Positions 12,001 to 22,300 of a stretch of 64,000 nt of DNA are shown piece after piece (the stretch's first letter is position 1; each line of letters begins with the position of its first letter). The position numbers and the translations under genes were made by a program. This DNA is from Siderastrea radians (taxonomy: Eukaryota; Cnidaria; Anthozoa; Scleractinia; Rhizangiidae): the NCBI GenBank assembly GCA_964017195.1, contig OZ024898.1, positions 3,795,482-3,859,481 on the forward strand. The letters run 5' to 3'. The notes under the pieces were generated by a model. That model was not told where the DNA came from and ran no database searches. It saw only the letters and a list, made by a program, of their open reading frames with translations.

Positions 12001-15000
12001 CAGTATAACTTGTGTGGGGACAACTGAAAGAATTCTGCGCGATGGACAATCTTCCAATTAGGAAAAATTATAGTAACACTTTATAAACAGGTGCATACGA
12101 AAACGAGTGAGTATTGTAAAATAATATCGAGACTGTAGGTGCGAAAGAATTTTGTGTTGCTAGACACTTTTTATCCCACAGAGTAACACAAATCGGTATA
12201 TCACCTCTACTTTCCACCTTACAAAAATTGCGAAGTCTTATACATGCTGATTTACTCTGTCATTATACTTTGACTGTTATTAGATTACGGAGTATCACAA
12301 AGAGGTCAAATGCATGTGAGGCACTTGAGAGATCTGGCAACCAAGATCTCTGGACTACAACACGACAATGCTGAATTGACGAAGTATTTCTCTGGAAAAA
12401 TTCAAACCCTTTGCAAGATTGTGTTACGAGACTGTTGCATCGAGTTGGAAGGTTCTAGAGAACGGGTTGAAAGAGCAGCCTCGAGCTCATATACAAACCT
12501 CATAGGTTACCTCGAGAACCTCGAGATGCAGCGACGGATATCCAAAGAAATTTCACAAAATTATCAACGGATATGCTCATCTTCTGCAGAATGCATCATT
12601 AAAACTTTCCAGGAGACTTTACCTTGCCTTATTCAAACCATCAAGGAAATATTTTCTGATGAGATATTTTCAGAACAACAAAATGGCTTGAGAGGACTGT
12701 CTGAGGAAACGTTGGAACAGTTTGTGTCAAACATTCGAGATGCTGAAAGAAACAACAGAATTCGGCAACTAGTGTGTGAGGTTTGCAAAATTCTGGAGCA
12801 GTTGTGCCTGGAAAACTGTAGACAGCAGCCTGCTGCAGACATTGAAAAATGGGGTAACAGTCTGGCGATTCTTTCCATGTTGGACTTTCTAAAGCCGTTT
12901 TTTCAGAACTTCGTTCAAGATGTCAGGTTGCACAAAAGGTTAGAGCTGTTTTCAGGCTATCTAAGAGACATCATGTCAGATCTGGTTGATGTTACCGACG
13001 AAGTCTTCATGCGTGATTTTTCCAACGTCTCACTTAGTCTTATTCATTTTGCTAAGTTTGATCCATCAAAACTGGTACGATTTGATCTTCTTGACTTAAC
13101 AAATTCTCCCGTTACCTCCATCAGAGAGAGTGTAGAGTACAACAAACACCAGGACACATTCTCTCAGCGGTTCCACATCAAGAACGAATCAGAGGACGAA
13201 CTCCAACTTCATGCTGTTGCGCTAATACACGTTGATGGGAAAATTCGCAAAATTGGAGCTTTTCAATCGGTGATTATGCTCTCCACCTCCGCTGTGGACG
13301 TCTTTGACGAATGCGTGAGCCGTTTCGATAACGTCACAATGATGAAGATGGAAGGCAAAGATTCTGAACGTCTTCGGGTGGTCCTTTGTTCTACACAAAA
13401 GGAGAAGCTCTCGGAGGTACTACACTTCCTTACAGGAAAACTAAGTAAAGAGTTGATAGACCTGAAGCAGGCGCTGATCACCCAGTGTCATCTTACAATG
13501 CGCAGTGTTGCTGGAAGGGAAGGACCAGTATTAAGTTTCCGCCTGATTTACAAATGGGGGTCCGAAGCTGTCTTTCTTGACAGCAAGGAATCTGATTTTG
13601 TAGCTTTTGTGGATTCCTCTGCAGAAGGTGCTTGTATACCAGAGGTACAACTTGTTGGTAAGGTCAATTCGACATGCACTTTTCATTGGTTACTATACAG
13701 TGGAATCCCGATTTTTCGAACCATGGCACGTTTCCCTTGGATTTGCTTCGGTTAAACATTGTAAATTTACCACCGATTTTCCGAACCCTCGATTTTTCGA
13801 GCTCCCGATATTTCGAACCAATTCCTGCCTCCCATGGAAGAAATTTATAAGAAATCCACCTTCGACTTCTCGAACCCGCACGAAAGTACCGCTCAGCAGC
13901 TTTCATTTGATTGGTCACACGTCTCAGCCTCAAAAGGTAGATCCACCTCCTATTACACAGTAAACAGTACTAAGGAAGCATCCGAAAGTACTGCTCAGTG
14001 CCTTTCATTTAAATGGTCACTCATTAGGCCTGGCCGTGGGTGCTGTGTGCAAGGTGGTTCTAACTTTTGAGTCTTGGGTAAAATGGTAAGTATAAGTTAA
14101 AGTGAAAGCGTAAGAACTGTACAAGAGTGCCATGGTATTTCGTTTTGCTTTCCCGGTTGTTATAAAACAATACCTCACAAATCAAGCGTGATTTCGTGCC
14201 ACCTTCGATTTTTCGATCTCCCGATTTTTCGAACCAACTTCCGTTTCCCTAGAAGGTTCGAAAAATCGGGATTCCATTGTATTTGGTAATTATGTTACTA
14301 TAACCATTTAGGGGTAGTATTATAGGTTACTGTAGCATTAAACCTGGGTCATCTTGGGAAGACTTCCGGAAATAGGCGGAAATCTTGGGAGTAGTTTCGA
14401 AAAACTTTGGTAAGGTTTGTTAGTCAGGGACTTCCAACGGTTCGTTTCGGGGAATATCTGTTCGGAAGGCCTTGATCGCCTGAGATATTCGGATTTAATT
14501 GCAGTGAAAGTTAGAGATTTCTTTGGCGAAACATCACCTCGCACTAACAAGAGGAGTTATTAGTTTCCTATTAGCCCTCAACAGGTCAGAAATTCGGCGG
14601 ATAGAACTCCATTTTCGAAATTTCCTGCGGCAAAAATTTTCAGCTAAAAACGCCGAACAGATCAATCTGTGTTAAATTACACAAGATTACTATGCCTTTA
14701 AAAAGCTCTCAAACAATCTAAGAAAGCAAAAAATGATATTTTAAGTATTATTGGTTAACATTTTCTCATTGAGTGCCCCTGGGTAGTTTAGAATCATCTT
14801 CATAAGGTTCGGAACATTTCGAAATCCGGCAGGAAACTTAAGAAACTGCGTCTTCAGAAATCTGCTGGTGATGTTCATGGGAGGAGAAGTATTTCCTAGA
14901 TTCCACGTGAAGTAGTGTGCCTTCAAACAACCAGAACATTTAAACGTACTCGGAAAGATCTCCATTGCCAGGTCATTGGAGATGAAAAGCAACTTCTCTA

Positions 15001-16950
15001 CCGACATCTTTAGCCTCTAGTCAAACAATTTTTGGAGACCGGTTTCCAAACGAAGAAGACGCTACCCTTGGTGGCCCTTCATAACAAATTGATATTTGTG
15101 TCGTCGACTCAATACATTTTCATTCTGTTGCAGGTTTGAAGGCTTCACAGCTTTCGGAAGAGGCATGCTCAGCTCTTTCACTGACTTCTGCTGACGGAAA
15201 CTTTGCCTTGGGTCCTTCTGCTCAGTTGCAGAAAAACGTTCATGTACATTGCGAGAAAATTGGTAACGAATGGAACTTTAATTTTGTGCTTTCACTCCCA
15301 GAGTCAAACCTCCGTTCAGCAGCATAGTTTTAGCTTTTGAGCAGTACTTTCCTGTTTTTTTTTACCACGCTGTACAAGGTGGTTTTAACTTTTGAGTCTG
15401 TGGATGAAATCCTAAAGTCTGACTATTCAAATGAAACCTGCTTAGCAGTACTTTCCTGTGGTGCTGTTTGTTATGCTGTACAAGGTGGTTCTAACTTTTG
15501 AGTCTGTGGATGAAATCCTAAAGTGTGACCATTCAAATGAAAGTTATTGAGAAGTACTTTCCTGTGGTGCGGTTTATTATGCCTTCCAGGGTTGTTTTAA
15601 CTTTTGGATCTGTTGATGAAATTCTAAAGTGTAAAGTTATTTCGTTACTAGAGTTGAAGTTACTTCGTGCTATGTGTTCGTTTCCAGTAACTCGTGGACA
15701 ATTTGTAATTAAGTCCAAAGGCGGAGGAAATAATTTGTGGCGTCATGAATTTTCTGCCTTTTAATGTTTTGTTCACTGCTTTCAGAATATCACTTACATC
15801 AGAATGTTAACAACATGACAGGACACGTTTGTGTGGCGGGGAACAACACCACTTTGAACGACCAGAGTTCCAGCCAGCGGTGAGTAATAGGTCAAGTTCG
15901 ACTTCTACGCGGTAGAATATATCGCGGCGCTTGGGGCAAAGGCAAAGGGGAACGAATAAACTAAATTATTCTTTAGTAATCGTTTTCGATCTGAATTTTT
16001 AAATTGGCCTACTAATAAGTAATATTAAACCTTGGTCAGTTGAATTTAACATCATGTGTTGAGCTCCCACGATCCCACCGCTGACCAAAGAGATCGTAGG
16101 CTTTGGATACAACGATGGCATGATGCCTGCTAAAAGCTTTATTATAATTATTCGTTGTCCTGAACCTCCACTTCCTTTGCTCTTAGGGCTAGGTGCATTG
16201 TTTGTTTGCCTTGTCTCAACTCAGAACGTATGGCCGTTTCTTGATTTTCGGTTTTAAGTACTGTACTCCTTGCAGCGTTTTCTTACAATTTTCAACAAGA
16301 AGTGGTGTTAATTTGCGCAGTTTAATTGACTGCTGCGTAACTCTGGGTTATCGACACAAAAATGCCTCAAAATGGTATGAAAACAACGCAAGAAATGCGG
16401 CAGCCTAAAAAAAGAAAAACAACAACAACAACAACAACAACAAACAAACAAAATAATTTGTATCCCCAAAACTGGTGGCTGACAACTAGTCACTTTTCAA
16501 CGGATTCGTTCTGAATTTTGCCTTGCAAAATTGTGGCGGCAACTGCTCATGCGTCACACGTTTAACTGCGGGTTGACCGCTGCCGAGGGTCAGGGCAAAG
16601 GAAAGTAGTGAGTTCCTCCGTTCGATTCATTTAAAAATTGGTTTATCTTTCCTAAAAGTATGTGGCCCTTATTCTCACTTGACATCCCAACTCTAGGATA
16701 GAGTACCTGTGCTTTCTGGACACCACTGAAATTATGTTCCAGTGTGAATAAGGAATCAGCTGGAGGAAATAGCCACTCCGCAGCAAACATACTTGTGAAA
16801 AGGGCCTTGGGGAAAGTATTGCCGGAGGGCTTCTATATTAGTTTTAGAAATGCTCTAATCAACATCCCCTTTGTGTTTAGTGCTCTTCCGGAAGGACCGA
16901 GCTCTGCTGGCGTCAGAAGCATTACGATGGAAAAAGATCAGAAGATCTGA
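9055..16950 (+). CDS. ZU5-UPA-death-fold protein with long unrecognised C-terminal region
   Basis: Exons 9055-9161, 9518-9596, 10021-10072, 10180-11109, 11620-11850, 12284-13657 and 15134-15327 join without a phase conflict into 988 codons. ATG 9055 is the first start after an in-frame TGA at 8974. Exon 10180-11109 carries a ZU5 domain (residues about 100-190, with RKGGVVTGEDVKLVFPPGA) followed by a UPA domain to about residue 385, as in PIDD1 and UNC5-type proteins. Exon 11620-11850 encodes a helical death-domain-like segment. Exon 12284-13657 encodes about 458 mostly helical residues that match no family I know. A second 3' end also fits: exon 13657 can splice to 15786-15879 and then 16881-16950 (978 aa) instead of 15134-15327. 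The neighbouring same-strand DED-NB-ARC-TPR gene suggests a shared cell-death or immune role; this is inference. The first two or three exons are less certain than the ZU5 exon. Confidence 0.8.
11142..11212. repeat. ATG/GAC trinucleotide microsatellite
   Basis: A run of ATG repeats turns into ATG/ACG repeats in the intron immediately after the ZU5-UPA exon, which ends at a GTGAGT donor at 11110. It is therefore intronic and the poly-Met/poly-Asp reading is not part of the protein. Confidence 0.85.
13698..14279. mobile_element. Tigger/pogo-like MITE, 582 bp
   Basis: The left end reads CAGTGGAATCCCGATTTTTC at 13698 and the right end is its near-perfect complement, finishing at 14279 (GGGATTCCATTG). 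Both ends abut TA (13696-13697 and 14280-14281), the duplicated target of Tc1/mariner-pogo elements. CAGT/ACTG-type ends and TA duplication are typical of Tigger/pogo MITEs. It sits in the intron after exon 12284-13657. It has internal copies of the same motif and an embedded segment similar to the tandem unit at 15335-15640. Confidence 0.85.
15335..15640 (+). repeat. Tandem repeat, three units of about 105 bp
   Basis: Three successive diverged units each contain GTACTTTCCTGT, CAAGGTGGTT, TAACTTTTGAGTCTGTGGAT and GAAATCCTAAAGTGTGAC. They begin a few bases after the TAG of exon 15134-15327, so they lie either in the 3' UTR of that isoform or in the intron of the other. The same unit, in one orientation or the other, recurs at about 13885-14070, 34775-34855, 54790-54985 and 57590-57665. 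Confidence 0.75.
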
Positions 16951-17167
16951 ACCCGCCGTCTGAGGAGTGTTGGAGTACAAATTTTGACAAAATTGCCACT
17001 TGTTAAAACTGTTACAGTAACTGTTATTGCAAAGTTTGGATTAATCATAAATTTGATCGGGATCACGATCACTCAGCTAAACTAAGAACACATTGCTCAA
17101 TTTACAGACAAATTTTTTTTTATCGAATCGCGCGAGGCCATTGGAGTTTAAACCAGAGTCGTATAGC

Positions 17168-18790
17168 TTTTTCGGTCCTGGCGTGCGTTTCTCGAAAGCC
17201 CCGAAACTTCCGGTGCCATTTTTGCGGGCACGATAACTTAACACTGTATCTTGCATGCAACGAACTTTCTAAGCATGAAACTTTGGTATAAGTTAATCAT
17301 TTTTCCTCTTAAAGACATGTTAACAGCTTTATAGAGTGAGTGATTCATATTTTGACAAACGGCTTTTCGAGGCCGAAAAGTTTTCTGGGCTTTCGAAAAA
17401 CTGCTCGCTTACGGCCCTCATACGAGCATTTTGTAAATAGTTTTCCAAAGTAAGTGCGTGAGAGACCTTAGTCGTCGTTTCCGACGATAACATACGTTAT
17501 TTTAGGAAAGTAGGCAAATGGCAGAAGGGCAAGTAGGGAGAATCTTCCATTTTAATTCATGTATAAAACCAAGCGTTCTTGATAAAAAATTACAGCAAAC
17601 AGTAAAGAAGCTTATTAATTTTCACTAAAGGTTTACACCAATGAATTGTACTTTACCATCACTGCATGTTGTCTACGCGTTTTATCTCAACCTTTTTGTT
17701 CTACGTACTGATTCCCAATAATTTGTCCTAATACCATCAAGACAAGTGAAAAGAATCACGAAAGCTATTTTAAAATTACTGTAAGATCGCAAAAGAAGCG
17801 AACTTCGTTATTTTCATTTTTCTACTTTCTAGCCTAAATGTATACAGCATGTCGGGCGTCACCCCTTTTTTATAAAAACAACAACAAAAAAACAAAACAA
17901 AACAAAAATGCTAAAACATTACAAAGTTTAAAGAGTGATTTCTTCTGAGACCTGTGATAATTACTTATGCAGTAAAAGTTATAGATGTGAGAGTGCATAT
18001 ATAAAACAATCAAATATGTCAACTGCGGATGAAATAAGAAATGACGATGACCCTCGCAGTTAAAGATATCAACTTTTAAGTTGATAAAGCAGTTGATAAA
18101 AGAACTACTGAAAACATTCAGCCTGAATTTTTCCAGCTTGTTCTTTTATCAACTGCTTAAGTTGATATATTGACCTGCGAGGATCAAATTACCGTCCAAA
18201 TACGGTAGACGTTTTTACCCTGATCCCATAGGCTTTCTTTTAAGAAGAACAAAGGAAAACCTCTCGGACCAGGGTATACACGTTTATGTTATCCGAAATA
18301 AATATTATAGTACAATGCTAACGCTAACGCTACGTAACGTTTTTTCCCCAAAAATGAGGGTGGCGAGAAATTTACTTGATCCACCAGCAAATTCTTCCAG
18401 CCACACGGAAAGAAATGAAAGGAAACGAGCAAGGCAAATTGAAACTTTGATCTTGGAACTCAAAGCGTCGTTGTCCCCTTTTCTCTGGGAGGGTGTGAGG
18501 CCAGCTGCGTGAACTGTTTTTGTCATGCCACCTACCCTTTCCACTCACTTGTGTCGCGCGCGACATCTCACATTTGAGAGCGTACAAAGTTGCTGAAATG
18601 CTGAATTGAAACTTACGACGACGGCCATGTGATCCAGACCACAGCTTACTTCCATTACCCTTTCAGATAACGCAACCTAGAAAAGGAAGTGAAGTCACGC
18701 CAAGAACAAGCCAGGCGCCAAGATTGATTGCACCAAGAAGCGTGAGAAAATATTGTGAGGGAAAGGGGAGAGGAGGCACACCGTTCTATC
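17168..18790 (+). repeat. Direct repeat, copy A (partner at 37935-39815)
   Basis: Long blocks match the DNA about 20.9 kb downstream in the same orientation, for example GAAAGTAGGCAAATG, ACACCAATGAATTGTACT, CTTGATCCACCAGCA, TTTGATCTTGGAACTCAAAG and GGCCATGTGATCCAGACCAC. The left part begins with a CTCGAAAGCCC motif near 17190. The pair brackets NLR-like copies 2 and 3. It may be a segmental duplication or two copies of one long repeat. Confidence 0.7.
18045..18186. repeat. Palindromic MITE-like hairpin
   Basis: The ends CGATGACCCTCGCAGTTA and TTGACCTGCGAGGATCA are inverted. Inside them AGCAGTTGATAAAAGAAC faces GTTCTTTTATCAACTGCT, with extra copies of ATCAACTTTTAAGTTGAT. It lies within copy A of the direct repeat and has no counterpart in copy B that I could see. 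Confidence 0.65.
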
Positions 18791-19034
18791 TACGTCTACG
18801 TCTAATCTAGCAGAAAGACAGTAATACCGTGGTCTGTTCTCACCGAAATCAGAAGGAGTGCCAAATGAACAACATTTTCGACTATTTCCTGTAGTCTTGA
18901 GCTTGACAGTCCGAGATAAATATGCCCTATGTAGATGTACCTCCTCTTGGATACTTTAAGAGTGACTGGGTAGCAACAGTACATTTTTACAGCAGGCGTA
19001 CAAGATTGCAAAAATACTTAAAATTTAACCTCCT

Positions 19035-19180
19035 GGCCCCAGTTGTTCAAAAGTTGTATAGCGCTATCCACTAGATAAATCACTATCCAGTGGCTAAATG
19101 TTAGGGAAACCAATTGCGTTATCCACTGGATAGAGATTTATCCGTTGGATAGCGCTATCCGACTTTTGAACAACTGGGCC
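19035..19180. repeat. Palindromic MITE, about 146 bp
   Basis: The left arm GGCCCCAGTTGTTCAAAAGT and the right arm ACTTTTGAACAACTGGGCC are inverted copies, and the interior repeats GATAGCGCTATCC and CCACTGGATA. It would fold almost end to end and is non-coding. Confidence 0.8.
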
Positions 19181-19380
19181 CTGGGCACAAAAGAGTCCCC
19201 ATCTTTCAGATTTCAAACTGATTGAAACCGAGAGTAATCAGACCAAGTGAACTGTATCCAGTTCGGCTAAAGTATTTCAGTTGTTTTATAACGTTAATTT
19301 TTATCGTAAAAGTGAAGAACACTTTTAGAGATTTACAGTGCCTTCGAAGGAAGTCGTCGTCTTTGCTCATGATTTGTTGC

Positions 19381-22300
19381 TCATGTCTTCGACGCAGTGT
19401 AATGCCCTCTCTGTAATTCCTGTAAAAAATTTCCAAATCAAATTCATCAATTAGCTTTGTTAAAAGTATTGGAGACCAATAATCAGCAGCCTAGCTAGCT
19501 TGAGACTAGCTTCAAAAGCGCCGCAAACAAAACTCACAAAACGAAAACAGCCACGAGCCATTAGGTTTTAATTAATGCTTTGGCAATCTTCTGCTAACCA
19601 ATTCAAGCAAACATGCTGTGTTTTAAAGATAAAACATAAAACGTAAAAATTTCTCGTTCATGACAATTTAATCAGCTACCTTATTTATTCTGACTGGTTG
19701 AAGCAGAAGAATCTCGAGCAGATAATCAGAACGAACCCCAACAACCCTATTGAATTGCGATTACAAGATTGCTACAAAAGCTACAGCAAGCTTATATCAG
19801 ATGATCATAAGGGCTTCGTTAAGACAGATTTAAAGGAGAGTATATCCGCTTAATCAATAGTGTTCTGAAATTCACTGGGGCTTCTTATTTTCCTTGATTT
19901 TGAGAAAGCTTTTGATACACTGGAATGGACCTTTATCCATATCATTAAATCCTTATGTGTTTTAATTTGGTTTATCGTTATTTAAGTGGATAAAGGCTTT
20001 TTACTGCAATGTTGAAATCTGTATTCTTCACAATGGCGCCTGGGCGAAAAATTTCTTCGAGCCTAGTAGAGGAGTTAGGAAAGGCTTCCCCTTGTCGCCT
20101 TATACATTCATACTCTCGGTAAAAGTGTTGGCTGAAGCTATACACAAAAGGAAAGAAATTGACGGTATAATTGTAAATGGGAAAGAACTTAAGTCAATAC
20201 ACAAATAAAGCAACACTTATTTTAGATGGCTCTGAACAATCTGTTAAAGAAGCGGTGAAGTTATTTCTGTTTTCGCTTACGCTTGCAAGCATTCGTTTTC
20301 ACTCAAGGTATTGAAGCAGACGTACAGTTGCTTTTTTCATCTCTTGTCTAACCATCAACTGCTTAAAAGATTTATAACCATTCTCACCTTGTACAATTTC
20401 TTGTATTTCTCTTCCTTTTCTTCATCACCCAGTGACTTAGCCAGGTCGTGGAGCGAGTAGAGGATTTCCTTTTTGTCCTGTGTTGTCATCGATGTCTTTT
20501 CTTCCCACTGGTTTTCGTAAAAGGCAAGTGCTTTAACTTGATATTTCGTGTGAAGTTCTTTCTCACCAAGCGTCTTGGATAGATCCAAGATTTTTTGTAG
20601 AATATCTTTCCTTTGATAATGGGACAGTTGTTGAAGGTCTGGAGAGTTCCAAGACATTTCATAAAACCTCAAGGCTTCCCACTTATACTTTTTAACTATT
20701 ACGCTATCACCAGACTTACGGAGACGTTGGTTTATCTCATCAATGACAGTTTTGTTAGCATACGAAAAATCTTTTTCTTCCTCCCACAAACATTGATAAA
20801 ACTCCAACGCTTCTCTCTGAAACTCTTTCTTGCTGTTCCCCGTGAGAATTTGCTCGTAGTCCTGCACGATCCTGTCCCTGACCTCACTGTGGTTGGAGTT
20901 TTCAAGGGACTTTTCGATTCTCCACGCTTCAGCCAAAAAATCTTCAGCTTCGTCAAATTCTTCAAGCGCGAAGCAAATGAATGCCGTTTGGTAAGCACTC
21001 CTCGCCGTGAGGGGATGGTTTCCCAAGATGTCTTTTCTTAACTCGTAACCAACCATCGCTGGCTTGTAAGCTTCTTCGAACTCACTCTGCCACGAATAAG
21101 CATTGGCTATATTTCTGTGAAACAGAGCCAAATGTACGATTCCTGAACCTTTTAGTCCCTTAGAGAGCTCTAAGGCTTCTTGATAACACTCTATGGCCTT
21201 GTCATACTGCTTCTGACAATCATATACTGTTCCTATTTGGCCCTTGAAAATAGGAAGATGCAAATGATTATTTGAGCCCGAGAGCTCTTTTCTCATTTCC
21301 AGAGCTCTTGTGTAAAACCTCAATGCTTCCCTCGTGTTGCCAAGCTTGTTGTAACAGTTTCCAATTGCATTTAAGCATATTGACGTGCTCGTGTGGTTTT
21401 TCAACAGCTCTTCCATTATGTCCAGGGAATGAAACAGGCTTTTAAGAGCTTTTGGCGCCTTTCCTGCTCTGTAGTATATTTCTCCTTCGACAAACAAGTA
21501 CAAACCTCTGGTTAGTCTGTAATGATCACTGCTTTTCAACTCTTCGTTGACTGTTTGCAGTGACTCCTCCGCCATCGTTAGGGTTTGCATCGCATTTTTC
21601 CATCCTTGGAGATCCAGGACTTGCAATGCTTCTTGACATCTCATCTCTGTTCGAAAAAGAGAACCTAACAAAACAGGAAAGGAACTCAAGACTCATTCAG
21701 CAGACTAATGCCCCATTCACACCAACAAAACATGTTTCATTAAACCAGGTTTAACAAAATGAAATTCAGCAACAGAAAGCTGAATGGCTAGTTTAAACAA
21801 AGAATTCAAGTGAGCTTTTACTTGGTTTTTCATTTGCACTAAATTCGCAGTAGAAAAAAATCAGCAAAGAACTTTCATAAAGAAAACAATTTTAAACCTT
21901 GCTTAATTAAGCAGCTTTTAAACGAGTTTAAGCTTTGGTGTGAATGCGGCCTAAATTAAAGGGCGAGGATACAGTCGTCATTCTTCCGCAAGACGACTCT
22001 CCCCTTCCCTGGTTGTGTCGCAAAGAATGAGCATGGCAAGGGTCTTTGTAAACAATCCCATTTTTGTAAGGAATAAATACTACATACCATCCCTTTGGTA
22101 TGCAAACGGTTAACATTATGTATTGTAAAACAGTGTACATTGCATCGCTTTTAAGAACCGCTTGACTTGTACTGGAGCGAACATTTTTACGTCATAGAGC
22201 ATGTTGTTACCACTTACATGTAAGCGCTTTATCCCCCACTGTAAATACAGAATTTTATAGAACAAAACAAATCTCCGTCTTAATGCTGTCATAACGAAAA

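Larger units (their letters stand above)
16951..19380. other. Intergenic region between convergent immune genes
   Basis: No gene is recognisable between the end of the ZU5 gene and the end of NLR-like copy 2, which is transcribed towards it. The stretch is filled by a diverged direct repeat shared with 37.9-39.8 kb and by two short palindromic elements, each listed separately. Confidence 0.6.

Noticed and set aside
13658..13755. Extension of the long helical exon to a stop at 13755
   Set aside because: The frame runs past a GTAAGG donor straight into a Tigger-like MITE (from 13698), so the extra residues are transposon sequence.
15335..15640. CRISPR-like array
   Set aside because: The units are three contiguous 105-bp tandem copies without unique spacers, in an animal genome; this is a minisatellite-type repeat.
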